The position numbers were made by a program, and so were the translations under genes. Below the pieces are notes generated by a model that had not been told where the DNA came from, did not search any database, and saw only the letters and a program-made list of their open reading frames with translations. From Limibacterium fermenti (lineage in GTDB: Bacteria; Bacteroidota; Bacteroidia; Bacteroidales; Dysgonomonadaceae): DNA of 64,000 nucleotides. Location of the stretch: the NCBI RefSeq assembly GCF_041902845.1, contig NZ_CP159486.1:496001-560000 (forward strand). Direction: 5' to 3'. This document shows positions 18,756 to 27,292 of this stretch, in pieces. How positions within the stretch are numbered: position 1 is the first letter of the stretch; every line of letters starts with the position of its first letter.

Positions 18756-19295
18756 CTAACGGGCTTGCTTCGTTCTTAAAAAAGTCGTTATTTGTCCGTA
18801 GCCGACGGTTCGGTTGAACGCTTCCTCCGGAGGATTTTTTTCCAGCAGTGTGGCGAATGTCCGGACGATTCCCGCGTGCGTGACGAGCAGCACTTCTTGC
18901 GCGTTAGAGGGAATCTCAGCCAGAAAACTTTCCGCCCGAGCCAGCATATCGCGATACGATTCTCCTCCGGGACAGCGTGTGTTCACGTAATCGGCAAACC
19001 ATCGTTTTCCCGCTTCCGTCTCGTAAATAGCCGACCACGGGCAACCTTCCCATTGTCCGAAGTTTAACTCTTGCAGGCGGATATCTTTTGTCACATTCGG
19101 GGAAATCTCTTTCGCCAATCGCATGCAACGGCTCAGCGGACTGCTGAATACATGGGTAAACGGAATGTTTTGTAGTTGCTGTACAATGGTTCGCGCTTCT
19201 TCGGCGAACGTATCGGCGAGCGGTACGTCGGTTTGGCCGTAACAGATGCCTTTAGGGACATCCACACGTGTATGTCGGACCACATAGAGTTTCAT
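18756..19295 (-). CDS. cobC: Alpha-ribazole phosphatase / histidine phosphatase family (CobC)
   Basis: A 179-residue histidine phosphatase. The catalytic RH is at residues 7-8 (VVRHTRVD), the phosphate-binding arginine is in SPLSRCM and the second histidine is in VTHAGIV. It removes the 5'-phosphate of alpha-ribazole phosphate or of adenosylcobalamin phosphate in the nucleotide-loop branch. The sequence alone would allow other phosphoglycerate-mutase-like roles, but its start overlaps the cobS stop by 4 bp in the cob operon, so CobC is by far the most likely. It is followed by about 110 bp with a separate promoter for the activase. Confidence 0.9.
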   Translation of the reverse strand: MKLYVVRHTRVDVPKGICYGQTDVPLADTFAEEARTIVQQLQNIPFTHVFSSPLSRCMRLAKEISPNVTKDIRLQELNFGQWEGCPWSAIYETEAGKRWFADYVNTRCPGGESYRDMLARAESFLAEIPSNAQEVLLVTHAGIVRTFATLLEKNPPEEAFNRTVGYGQITTFLRTKQAR

Positions 19296-20050
19296 AGCGT
19301 GACGGATTGAATGCCGACGAATACGAGATAAAATGCCAGTTCCGAGAACTGCTGCATCGCGCCCAGCACGTCGCCGGTGAATCCGCCGATCTTACGTTCG
19401 GTATATCGTTTCAGCAAGAACCAAATGAGGGCGTACGCGGGAATCAGTATTACGGCCGTTTGCCACGGGATCAAAAGGAGTGGCAAAGCGCCGAAAACGA
19501 GCGCCAGCGAAAAGGTTACCCCGTCGGTGCGATGGCGCGTGTGCATCGCCTTGCTGTTTTCCTTGCGGGCGTATTGCGAGGTGTTGATCAGCACGACGGG
19601 CATCACCCGGCTCGATGCATGCGCCGCGATCAAGGCGGGAAGCATGCTTGCGGGGGAAATGGCCGAAAGGATCGAGAATTTTATCAGAAACAGCAGCACG
19701 ATGGCGGTTACGCCGTACGCGCCTACGGTGCTGTCTTTCATGATGGCGAGGATACGCTCTTTGGTTTGTCCGCCGCCGAAGCCGTCGAAAAAATCGCTGA
19801 AACCGTCTTCGTGGATGGCGCCCGTAGCCAGGGTCATCGCAGCCAGCGCGGCGGCTATGCCGACGGCGTCGGGGAAAATCAGGCGGAACAACAGGAACAC
19901 TCCTCCTCCGATGGCGCCCACGAGGATGCCGACCACGGGAAAGTACCGGAACGCTTTCGTGAGGTTTTCCTCCGAATAATCGATCTTTCCCGCCGGAATG
20001 CGGCTGTAGAACATCAGTGCGTGGAAGAAGAGGTTCAGTTGCTGTTTCAT
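19292..20050 (-). CDS. cobS: Adenosylcobinamide-GDP ribazoletransferase CobS
   Basis: About 252 residues and strongly hydrophobic, an inner-membrane protein. Diagnostic segments are LNLFFHALMFYSRIP near the start, RYFPVVGILVGAIGGG, and the metal-binding HEDGFSDFFDGFGGG. It condenses adenosylcobinamide-GDP with alpha-ribazole phosphate, the final joining step. I use the ATG at 20050 because the conserved family N-terminus (MKQQLNLFF) begins there and it overlaps the cobT stop by 4 bp (ATGA). The longer open frame upstream is an out-of-frame shadow of cobT with an arginine-rich nonsense composition. Confidence 0.94.
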   Translation of the reverse strand: MKQQLNLFFHALMFYSRIPAGKIDYSEENLTKAFRYFPVVGILVGAIGGGVFLLFRLIFPDAVGIAAALAAMTLATGAIHEDGFSDFFDGFGGGQTKERILAIMKDSTVGAYGVTAIVLLFLIKFSILSAISPASMLPALIAAHASSRVMPVVLINTSQYARKENSKAMHTRHRTDGVTFSLALVFGALPLLLIPWQTAVILIPAYALIWFLLKRYTERKIGGFTGDVLGAMQQFSELAFYLVFVGIQSVTL

Positions 20051-21072
20051 GCTTGCGGACGGTTCTTCTTTTCCATGTCGTACACGGCGGCTTCTTCGAA
20101 GCTCGACATTTCGTTGAGGAAGATCAACGCCGAGCGGATGATGGGGTAGGCCAGCGCTACGCCGGTGCCTTCTCCCAGGCGTAAGTTCAGGTGCAGGATG
20201 GGATCGCCGTGCAGGTAATCGAGCATCTGCTTGTGGCCTCTTTCGTCCGATGAATGGCTGAAAAGCGTATTGTCGAGGATGTCGGGTTGCATTTCGTAAG
20301 CCGCCAGGAATGCCGAGGTGGCGATGAATCCGTCGGCGAGGATGATCATGTTTAGCCGTTTGGCTTCGAGCACGGCGCCGCACATCATGGCTATTTCGAG
20401 GCCGCCGAAGGTGGCGAGCGTTTCGAGCGGCGTGACGGGCGTATATTTCGCGGCGATCCGTTTCAGTATTTCATATTTATGGCGGACGCCCGCTTCATCA
20501 AGTCCCGAACCTTTGCCCACGCATTCTTCGATGGGCGTGCCCGCGAACTTGTGCAGTAAAAGCGATGCCGGTGAGGTGTTGGCGATGCCCATCTCTCCGA
20601 ATCCGATGACGTTGCATCCGTTTTCGTGTTCCTTGCGCACGAATTCGGCGCCCTTGTCCATTGCCTTGCGGCAGGTTTCCGTGCTCATGGCCGGCTCGTG
20701 CAGCATATTGTGTGTGCCGCGGGCTATTTTGGCGTTGATGATACCCAGGCCCTCCGGGAAGTCGTAATCGACGCCCGCATCGATGACTTTCAGCGCGATG
20801 CCGTGTTGCCGGGAGAAAACGTTGATTCCGGCTCCGCCGTGGACGAAATTCATCACCATTTGATAGGTGACCTCCTTAGGGCTGGCGCTTACGCCTTCAT
20901 CGGCGATGCCGTGATCGGCGGCGAAGACCAAAATCGTGGGTTTGTGCAACTCCGGCGTAAGCGACCGTTGTACGGTCCCTATTTTAAAGGCGATGTCCTC
21001 GAGTTTGCCGAGCGAGCCGATCGGTTTCGTCCGGCTGTCGATCTTGTGTTGTAATGCTTGTTCGAAATTCAT
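20047..21072 (-). CDS. cobT: Nicotinate-nucleotide--dimethylbenzimidazole phosphoribosyltransferase CobT
   Basis: About 341 residues. The start region KIDSRTKPIGSLGKLEDIA is the classic CobT N-terminus; later come FAADHGIADEGVSASPKEV, the GFGEMGIANT segment and the catalytic-glutamate motif LRLGEGTGVALAYP. It makes alpha-ribazole phosphate from nicotinate mononucleotide and dimethylbenzimidazole or other lower ligands. I prefer the ATG at 21072 (MNFEQALQ), since the 11 residues gained from 21105 are not conserved and run toward the repeat-filled gap. It is coupled to cobS by a 4-bp overlap. Confidence 0.94.
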   Translation of the reverse strand: MNFEQALQHKIDSRTKPIGSLGKLEDIAFKIGTVQRSLTPELHKPTILVFAADHGIADEGVSASPKEVTYQMVMNFVHGGAGINVFSRQHGIALKVIDAGVDYDFPEGLGIINAKIARGTHNMLHEPAMSTETCRKAMDKGAEFVRKEHENGCNVIGFGEMGIANTSPASLLLHKFAGTPIEECVGKGSGLDEAGVRHKYEILKRIAAKYTPVTPLETLATFGGLEIAMMCGAVLEAKRLNMIILADGFIATSAFLAAYEMQPDILDNTLFSHSSDERGHKQMLDYLHGDPILHLNLRLGEGTGVALAYPIIRSALIFLNEMSSFEEAAVYDMEKKNRPQA

Positions 21073-21123
21073 ATTTTTTTGAATTATTGGCCTTCCGCGA
21101 TTCATAATCCGTCGTCAGCCGTC

Positions 21124-21187
21124 AATTTGTAATTTGTAATTCGCAATTTGTAATTCGTAATTTGTATTTCGTATTTCGTATTTTTCC
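21124..21187. repeat. Heptamer array abutting the cobU stop codon
   Basis: About nine 7-bp units in register such as AATTTGT, AATTTGT, AATTCGC, AATTTGT, AATTCGT, ATTTCGT. It fills the cobU-cobT gap and ends next to the cobU stop (21189-21191). Confidence 0.8.
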
Positions 21188-21188
21188 C

Positions 21189-21701
21189 TCATTTTAATTG
21201 CAGCGGCAATCCCGAAATCATGACAAACACCTTATCGGCCGAAGCGGCGATATATTGGTTCATCCATCCCTGCAAATCGGTGAAATGGCGTGATGCTTCG
21301 TCGGGAGCATGCAGGCACATGCCTATTTCGTTGCTGACGACGATCAACCGGAAATCCTGCCGGATGAAGCGGTCCCATTCGGCTTTCGCTTCCTGCAACG
21401 ATGCATCCGTATCGTACCCGTTATCGTGAAAGATATTCGTTAGCCAAAGGGTAATGCAATCGAGTAGAACCGTACGTCCCGACAAGTCGAGACGACTCAA
21501 ATGATTCTCTTCCTCTATCGTTTGCCATGTGTCGCCCCGGTCGGCCTGATGGCGGCGGATACGCTTTTCGAAATCCATGTCCCAGCGGCGCGCGGTAGCC
21601 AGATAGACCGGATCGGCGGATAGCGATTCCGCCAAATCCTGTGCATACCGGCTTTTTCCCGAACGTTGTCCGCCCGTTACGAAAATGATTTCGCGGGTCA
21701 T
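21189..21701 (-). CDS. cobU: Bifunctional adenosylcobinamide kinase / adenosylcobinamide-phosphate guanylyltransferase CobU
   Basis: About 170 residues. The P-loop is VTGGQRSGKSRYAQ near the N-terminus. A histidine in RRHQADRGDTW matches the residue that is guanylylated in the family, and NEIGMCLHAPDEASRHF is the matching late motif. It phosphorylates adenosylcobinamide and transfers GMP to it, allowing salvage of imported cobinamide. The ATG at 21701 is chosen because it overlaps the preceding stop (ATGA) and leads directly into the conserved strand; the eight extra residues from 21725 are unlikely. Confidence 0.93.
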   Translation of the reverse strand: MTREIIFVTGGQRSGKSRYAQDLAESLSADPVYLATARRWDMDFEKRIRRHQADRGDTWQTIEEENHLSRLDLSGRTVLLDCITLWLTNIFHDNGYDTDASLQEAKAEWDRFIRQDFRLIVVSNEIGMCLHAPDEASRHFTDLQGWMNQYIAASADKVFVMISGLPLQLK

Positions 21702-22072
21702 TGCTTCTTCTGAGGTTTCGAACAAACGTCCTTTTTATAGATCCACCGCAGAGTATCGCCCGGCTGCAAATTGTAGCGGAACGCCAGTTTGCCGGTGCTT
21801 TCGCCGTTTACGGTATAATACCAAGCCTTCACGCCCCGGTCGTTTTTGATGCCGTTGATCGTCGTGATGAAGATATAGTTTTTAACGGGATACGTTTCGA
21901 TGGTTGCGAAATGCTGCAAGGCCGTTTGCGCCGTCATACCCTCGTACCAGTCCGTTTGGTGCGTTTCGGCGGGCTTGTTTCCGCCGTAATCGATTTCCAC
22001 CGTCACTTTCTGCGCTTGCAGACTCATGGCGAAAGCGCTGACCAAAAAGAGCGTTGATAATTTCTGTTTCAT
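21698..22072 (-). CDS. DUF4430 protein (transcobalamin C-terminal-like), exported
   Basis: A 124-residue protein with a signal peptide (residues 1 to about 20, ending LQAQ) and one DUF4430 domain. This beta-rich domain is related to the C-terminal domain of animal transcobalamin and intrinsic factor. Supporting segments are YEGMTAQTALQHF and NDRGVKAWYYTVNGEST, the typical DUF4430 core. There is no lipobox, so it is probably periplasmic or surface-released. It lies 15 bp after btuB and overlaps cobU by 4 bp, so it is in the B12-riboswitch transcript. The sensible inference is a small B12-binding or handing-over protein that works with BtuB; binding has not been shown here. Confidence 0.72.
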   Translation of the reverse strand: MKQKLSTLFLVSAFAMSLQAQKVTVEIDYGGNKPAETHQTDWYEGMTAQTALQHFATIETYPVKNYIFITTINGIKNDRGVKAWYYTVNGESTGKLAFRYNLQPGDTLRWIYKKDVCSKPQKKQ

Positions 22073-22087
22073 TGTCGAATATTTTTA

Positions 22088-24208
22088 TTAAAATGAATAC
22101 GTAAAAGAACCCATGATGCTGCGTCCCGGCATATTGTAGCCGTCTTTTTCGGTGTAGTTTTCATCGAACAAGTTGGCGATGGAGATGCCTACGCGCGCCT
22201 GAGGCGTTACGTTGTAATAAGCCGAATAGTCGAAAATCAGATGATCGGGCAACCCTAATACTTTGTTACCTTTCTCATATCCCCCTTTTGCATAATAACT
22301 ATCTTCTGTTATTTCTCTGGCTTTGGTCGAAATTTTATTTTCCTCCAACCGGCTACCTTTATAGCGAGCATGCAGACGGGTTGAAAATCCGTCGTTATTT
22401 TCGTAATAGATCCCGAAATTAGCATTTGCTCTATTGACCAGCAAAAGATCTTTTTTCTTTTTTGTTTCTTTTTCGACGAACGTATAGTTAAGCATGTAGG
22501 TCCATCCGCCGTAAACTTCCAATTTGGTCGAGTATCCGGCAAGTCGAGCGATATTGACGGATGCGAGCAGTTCCACGCCGCTCATATTGGCCGACTCTGC
22601 ATTGTTATAGAATGTTGTGTCGTTTACAGTCTTTTCAACAATTTTATTTTTGTGATCCGTATTGAAATAAGTGAGATCGAAATAGAGTGCTCCTTGCGTA
22701 TATCCGATACCGCCTTCGTAGGTAACAGATGTTTCCGGCTTTAAGTCGGCATTCCCCTGATAAGCCCTTTTGAAAGGGTACCCGCTTACAATTGTATTTA
22801 CTTCATAAAAACCGGAAGTGGCAAATGCATCCGGAATGCTGAATGCTGTCCCGACACTTGCATGCACATTGAACCCTCGGGGAAGATTATACTTCAATCC
22901 TAAAGAGGGGTTAAAATAGAAATAGTTATCGGACGACCCGTTGGTTTTTAAGCTGTCATGCTTGAATATTTCATAGGTAATATAATTAGCTCTCGCCCCC
23001 GCATTGATGGAAAGATTCTCAATGTTGTAATTGATTTGGGCAAAAGCCGAAAAGCGTTGATTGCGGTTGTCGGGTTTATAGGGAGATGCTTCAGTTCCTT
23101 TTTTTGATTGCCTGTCCGACTTGTAATCCAATACGTCGTAGTCGATTCCCGTAAGAAGTCTGGCTGGGCCGAAATCGTGCGTATAATTTGTCCGGACGCC
23201 GTATTCGCTGACATTGTCTTTGAAGGAAATGAAATTGGATTTGTCATTTTCCGCATTATCGTAATTCGAATTTTTTTCGTTCGAGTAATACGGTGAAATC
23301 GTCAACCGGTTTTTTTCATTAGGCGTGAAAGCCAATTCCCCGAAAACATTCAGTCGGTTGATATCTTTTTTAGTTGCAGACTGTGTAAAATAATTTCCCG
23401 GACTTTTTACATCATAAGCCATATTATAGAAAGACGATACGGAAGCGTTCCATTGGTCGTTGATCGCGTAATTCAGTTTTCCGAAGAGTTGCGACATTTG
23501 ATACGTCGTGTTGGGGTAAATGTCGCCGTATGATTTTTCACTCAAAATCAACTTTTCCGTTTTGTTCATTTTTAGTAAGTTGTTTCCTCCTATACGAAAA
23601 TCTTTTTGTTGCATTTGGTTCGAAAAACCGGCAACGATACCGAGTTTGTCCGATAACATTCCGGAGGCGTTTGCATCGAAGTTTGTGGTTCCGAAGCTGC
23701 CTCCCTTTATGGTTACTTGTCCTTCTTTATTTAACGTAGCTTTTTTGGTGATAATATTGATGACGCCACCCATCGCATCTGTTCCATATAATACCGAATA
23801 AGGGCCTTTGACCACTTCGATGCGATCGATGATGGATGTCGGGAGCGTCGTCAGGTTACTGGTTCCGGAAGGTAATCCGTCAATCATTAAAATGGTATAG
23901 CTGCGAGAATGTGCCGAAGGGCTGAATCCACGCATCCCCACGGTACCCAATGCTCCGGGATATTGGACGATGTCTATATTTGTCGCTTTTTTCAGTAAGT
24001 CGGCTGCGTTGTCGGCGGGGATCGTCGCGATTTTTTTGCTGTCGATGATCTCCACCTTCTGCGGAATGTTTTTTAACGGCAATCCCATGCGGGTGGCGGT
24101 GACGACCACTTCGTCGAGATTCTGCGTTTCGTCGCTGTATTCCTGCGCGTGCAGGAGAGAAGCCGTACATATTAAGGCCATAAGGGCCGAAAGGAATCTT
24201 TTGTTCAT
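22088..24208 (-). CDS. btuB: TonB-dependent cobalamin receptor BtuB
   Basis: A 706-residue outer-membrane receptor with a signal peptide (residues 1-21), a TonB box-like region (LDEVVVTATR), a plug domain (about 45-165, including MRGFSPSAHSRSYTILMIDG and IDRIEVVKGPYSVLYGTDAMGGVINI) and a 22-strand barrel that ends with the aromatic signature SIMGSFTYSF. The family also includes iron-complex receptors, but the cobalamin riboswitch in its leader and the downstream DUF4430-cobU-cobT-cobS-cobC genes identify B12 or cobinamide as the ligand. It is the first gene of the leftward operon. Confidence 0.93.
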   Translation of the reverse strand: MNKRFLSALMALICTASLLHAQEYSDETQNLDEVVVTATRMGLPLKNIPQKVEIIDSKKIATIPADNAADLLKKATNIDIVQYPGALGTVGMRGFSPSAHSRSYTILMIDGLPSGTSNLTTLPTSIIDRIEVVKGPYSVLYGTDAMGGVINIITKKATLNKEGQVTIKGGSFGTTNFDANASGMLSDKLGIVAGFSNQMQQKDFRIGGNNLLKMNKTEKLILSEKSYGDIYPNTTYQMSQLFGKLNYAINDQWNASVSSFYNMAYDVKSPGNYFTQSATKKDINRLNVFGELAFTPNEKNRLTISPYYSNEKNSNYDNAENDKSNFISFKDNVSEYGVRTNYTHDFGPARLLTGIDYDVLDYKSDRQSKKGTEASPYKPDNRNQRFSAFAQINYNIENLSINAGARANYITYEIFKHDSLKTNGSSDNYFYFNPSLGLKYNLPRGFNVHASVGTAFSIPDAFATSGFYEVNTIVSGYPFKRAYQGNADLKPETSVTYEGGIGYTQGALYFDLTYFNTDHKNKIVEKTVNDTTFYNNAESANMSGVELLASVNIARLAGYSTKLEVYGGWTYMLNYTFVEKETKKKKDLLLVNRANANFGIYYENNDGFSTRLHARYKGSRLEENKISTKAREITEDSYYAKGGYEKGNKVLGLPDHLIFDYSAYYNVTPQARVGISIANLFDENYTEKDGYNMPGRSIMGSFTYSF

Positions 24209-24338
24209 TGTTGTTTGAAAAATTTACAGTTAAACGTATTCAAATTGTTTAAACCATAAACTTTCGAGGGGAGTGTGCCGAAAAGTTCCCAGTGCAAATA
24301 AACCGGATGCCGGAAAGCCTTTCAACGCTGCTTTTATC

Positions 24339-24540
24339 CCGAAAGCTTGGATGGCTGATGCTTTCGGGCAGGTCTTCCGGCTCGTTCCGATTATCCGTTG
24401 TCTTCCCATTCCGCGATGGCGGAACAGTGACGTTCACATTCTCTGCGTCGGATAACCTTTTTATTGGAACATACGGCTGCGGGTACAGCTTCGGCTTGTT
24501 TGTCTATCGGCAGACAGGTTACCGAATTCCATATACCCGA
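24339..24540 (-). ncRNA. Cobalamin riboswitch of the btuB operon
   Basis: On the minus strand the leader has the conserved core GCTGTACCCGCAGCCG and ends in the B12 box AGCCGGAAGACCTGCC (complement of about 24367-24382). The arms GTTATCCG and CGGATAAT around the central part form a long paired region. A hairpin of CCGAAAGC with GCTTTCGG (24339-24367) overlaps the B12 box and is the likely switch that hides or frees the downstream start. Adenosylcobalamin or a related corrinoid should turn the operon off. The exact 5' edge is approximate. Confidence 0.9.
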
Positions 24541-24548
24541 AAGCGATA

Positions 24549-24556
24549 CAAAAGTA
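24549..24556 (-). promoter_or_regulatory. -7 box of the btuB leader promoter
   Basis: TACTTTTG on the minus strand matches TAnnTTTG exactly and lies just outside the riboswitch. No clear TTG is present 19-21 bp upstream. The duplicated leader ends at this box (second copy at 26940-26947). Confidence 0.5.
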
Positions 24557-24748
24557 CGGCTTTTATTTTGCTTAAGGAAATAAAACGGGTTTCATTTGTT
24601 CCTGAACTTGTTTGCCGGAAATTCTCCATCTTCGGATGATATATGATTTATACAGTATATATCCTATGCCGGATTTTTCCGCAAGCCTTAGCCCGAAAAC
24701 CTGTCATAAATGATAAGTGCGAATAGAAAAAATATACTTGATTTTTAT

Positions 24749-26599
24749 TTAGAGCTCCCTTTCCAATAATTTCAGGCCTGCCGTATTGATCACTTCAACG
24801 TGCAGCCTGTCTCCATTCTTTTCGAGTACCGTTACCGTACCATTCTGGTTTTCGTTACCTCCGCCGATGATGACGGGGAAGTTGTTCCCTTCTTCTCCTT
24901 TTTCTATAAGCCTGTAATCATGTGTATGGCCGTTGAGGGAGACGTTGAACGGTGCATTCTTCAGCACCGGCACCCATAGGTCGGAACAAGGCGAAAAGCT
25001 CCCGGGTTCGACGCCGAAAATAGGGATATGATGAATCAGAATCCGTTTGTTTGCTTCTATAAATTCTTTTGTTTGCAGTTCCTCTTTCAGAAATTCAGCT
25101 TGATCGATCCGGTGTTGGGTGAAATCATTCATGTCGTAATATACCGGATGGTCGTCGGGCTTATCTTCCCCGCAGTCGAGGAGAACGAAGCGTGTATTTC
25201 CCATTGAAAAAGCACTGTATGAACGACCGCCCATTCTTCCCAGATAGTCCCACAGAAGAAGAGAGTAAGCTCCGCGTGTTTCGTGGTTCCCCCTGATAAA
25301 GATGGAGGGAACTTCATCGCTACGAATCCGTCGCGTATAGGTAAGCAATCTGTCCAGAATATCGCTCTCCTTCTCTACATCATCGAAGCAATCTCCGTTA
25401 AAGATGACCAGGTCATAAGGCTTATCCTCTACCAAAGAGTGAAGTTTATTGAACATCGTCATATTGCTATGGATATCGTTATATACGATGACCCGGAAGT
25501 CTTTTATATTATCACTCCAAGTGGTAAATGATTTGATTTCCGATCTGATTGTGTCTCCGAAAGTCTTACGGTAGCTGGAATAGAGAGTGATCTCCTGTGA
25601 AAGGACACGATAATAATATCGTGTGCCGGGTTGCAATCCGGTAAGGTGTATGCGATTGATCTTGTTGTTCGCCACCATCTCTCCTTCAATGAACGTTCGC
25701 GCCCGCTTCATGTTGATGGAATCGGTGCCATATTCGACCCAGCTTCGTGCCGGCACATTGGTCAGCCACATCACCGTCATTTCATTGCTACCGGGATTTT
25801 GTAGATAGGGTATGGTACGCATTACTTCCGATGCTTTCGTTTTCAGGCGGATATCTGCAAATATGGGTCTGTGGTCTGACTCTATCTGCTTATCCATCAC
25901 TTCTGCCCTATATGTAGTATAGGTCTCGTCTTTAGCAGTGTATCCCAATATATAATCGATGGTTAAGCGCGGATTAACGGAAGGTGATGTCGGTTTGTGA
26001 GGATCGGAAATAACCTGCCATTTCTCTTTCAGAAACTCAATGGGGGCGGAATCAGGAGGCGTGTTCAGGTCACCCATCAGAAATACCGGTTTGTCGTAGA
26101 TGCTTACAGCGTCAGTAATGATCTTTACCGATTGGAGCCTCTCTTCGTTGTTGAGCGACAAGTGGGTGTTGACCACCACATACTTGTCGAGTTCAACGAT
26201 TAGTGCAGAGCGGGCTTCCCGGACACCGGGCAGAGTGATCTTTCTTACCCCGATCGGCTTTTCCCGGGTAAGTATACCATTACCGTACTTACCGCCGTCG
26301 TGTAGGATAGAATAACCGAATGTGGCGTGCATATCCGTCTGTTCCGAAAGTATTTGCAAGATATCGATATTCCCGCTTCTGTCTGCTACGCTATCTACTT
26401 CCTGCAATCCCACTACTTCCGGATGGGTGTCAATGATCAATTTGCCTATCCGTTCAATATCTATTTTTCCATCCATTCCTTCACCGTGATGGATATTGTA
26501 ACTCATGAGACGGTGTGTATTTTCCTGCTGAGGAAAAGTTTGCGCCCCGGCATGGAACAACACGAGGCAAAATATCAGCAAAAAGACTATTTTGTTCAT
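24749..26599 (-). CDS. Secreted two-domain phosphoesterase: EEP nuclease/phosphatase fused to a purple-acid-phosphatase-like domain, under B12 riboswitch control
   Basis: A 616-residue protein with a signal peptide (1-20, cleavage near AGA/QTF). Residues about 28-252 form an endonuclease/exonuclease/phosphatase domain with N35 (MSYNIHH), E67 (LQEVD), NTH 144-146, GDLN 176-179, D215 and SDH 241-243, so the catalytic set is complete. Residues about 265-360 are a fibronectin III-like module (GTRYYYRV). Residues about 368-600 form a metallophosphoesterase of the purple acid phosphatase type with D375/H377, GD 402-403, GNHE 437-440, HH 523-524 and NGHTH 556-560, also complete. It would act in the periplasm or outside. 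Its leader duplicates the btuB riboswitch. A role in splitting phosphoester bonds of cobamides or their nucleotide loop is an inference; general nucleic acid or phosphate scavenging is the alternative. Confidence 0.85.
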   Translation of the reverse strand: MNKIVFLLIFCLVLFHAGAQTFPQQENTHRLMSYNIHHGEGMDGKIDIERIGKLIIDTHPEVVGLQEVDSVADRSGNIDILQILSEQTDMHATFGYSILHDGGKYGNGILTREKPIGVRKITLPGVREARSALIVELDKYVVVNTHLSLNNEERLQSVKIITDAVSIYDKPVFLMGDLNTPPDSAPIEFLKEKWQVISDPHKPTSPSVNPRLTIDYILGYTAKDETYTTYRAEVMDKQIESDHRPIFADIRLKTKASEVMRTIPYLQNPGSNEMTVMWLTNVPARSWVEYGTDSINMKRARTFIEGEMVANNKINRIHLTGLQPGTRYYYRVLSQEITLYSSYRKTFGDTIRSEIKSFTTWSDNIKDFRVIVYNDIHSNMTMFNKLHSLVEDKPYDLVIFNGDCFDDVEKESDILDRLLTYTRRIRSDEVPSIFIRGNHETRGAYSLLLWDYLGRMGGRSYSAFSMGNTRFVLLDCGEDKPDDHPVYYDMNDFTQHRIDQAEFLKEELQTKEFIEANKRILIHHIPIFGVEPGSFSPCSDLWVPVLKNAPFNVSLNGHTHDYRLIEKGEEGNNFPVIIGGGNENQNGTVTVLEKNGDRLHVEVINTAGLKLLEREL

Positions 26600-26948
26600 T
26601 GTTGTTTGAAAAATTTACAGTTAAACGTATTCAAATTGTTTAAACCATAAACTTTCGAGGGGAGTGTGCCGAAAAGTTCCCAGTGCAAATAAACCGGATG
26701 CCGGAAAGCCTTTCAACGCTGCTTTTATCCCGAAAGCTTGGATGGCTGATGCTTTCGGGCAGGTCTTCCGGCTCGTTCCGATTATCCGTTGTCTTCCCAT
26801 TCCGCGACGGCGGAACAGTGACGTTCACATTCTCTGCGTCGGATAACCTTTTTATTGGAACATACGGTTGCGGGTACAGCTTTGGTTTGTTTGTCTATCG
26901 GCAGACAGGTTACCGAATTCCATATACCCGAAAGCGATACAAAAGTAC
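26590..26948. repeat. 359-bp duplicated regulatory leader, copy 2 (phosphoesterase)
   Basis: Second copy of 24199-24557. The match begins in the start codon region of the phosphoesterase and ends next to its -7 box, so only regulatory sequence is shared and the coding regions differ completely. Confidence 0.92.
26730..26931 (-). ncRNA. Cobalamin riboswitch of the phosphoesterase gene
   Basis: Same aptamer as copy 1, with an unchanged B12 box and switch hairpin. The visible differences (one in the GCGATGG/GCGACGG stem loop, three in the first half of the aptamer) keep the pairing core. It should repress the phosphoesterase when corrinoid is plentiful. Confidence 0.88.
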
Positions 26949-27103
26949 TACTTTTATTCGGGTTCGTGAAATAAACGGATTTCGTTCTCCGAAATTGTTG
27001 TAGTCTATCAAAAAAGTAAAAAAGACATTGAGATTAAACAAAAAGATTTTACTTTGCAACATAATATTCGTAGAGAGTGCTAATTTTATAATTATAAAAC
27101 AAT

Positions 27104-27289
27104 ATGGCAATTATCACTTTAAAATACGATGCACGTAATCCAAAAGCCAAAAAGGCAATAGATGATATTTTGTCTTTAGGTTTGTTTGAACAAAAAACCG
27201 GTTTGGACGAAGCGCTTGAAGATGTAGAACATGGCCGCATTTATTCTGCAAAAAATGCAAATGATTTGATCCGGCAATGTTCATTATAG
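27104..27289 (+). CDS. Antitoxin of a RelB/YafQ-type toxin-antitoxin pair
   Basis: A 61-residue protein (MAIITLKYDARN...) immediately before a YafQ-like toxin frame, with 3 bp between them. Small size, the C-terminal acidic helix (LDEALEDVEHG) and position identify it as the antitoxin, but it does not match DinJ closely enough for me to name. It normally binds and silences the toxin and represses its own promoter. The open frame is complete although its toxin is broken, see the next feature. Confidence 0.65.
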   Translation: MAIITLKYDARNPKAKKAIDDILSLGLFEQKTGLDEALEDVEHGRIYSAKNANDLIRQCSL

Positions 27290-27292
27290 AAC

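Larger units (their letters stand above)
24199..24557. repeat. 359-bp duplicated regulatory leader, copy 1 (btuB)
   Basis: Matches 26590-26948 at a constant offset of 2391 with no indel and about four substitutions. It spans from the first codons of btuB through the whole riboswitch to a -7 promoter box. Confidence 0.92.

Noticed and set aside
20051..20383. Longer N-terminus of cobS
   Set aside because: It is arginine/proline-rich sequence out of frame with cobT, and the conserved CobS start lies at 20050 with an ATGA overlap.
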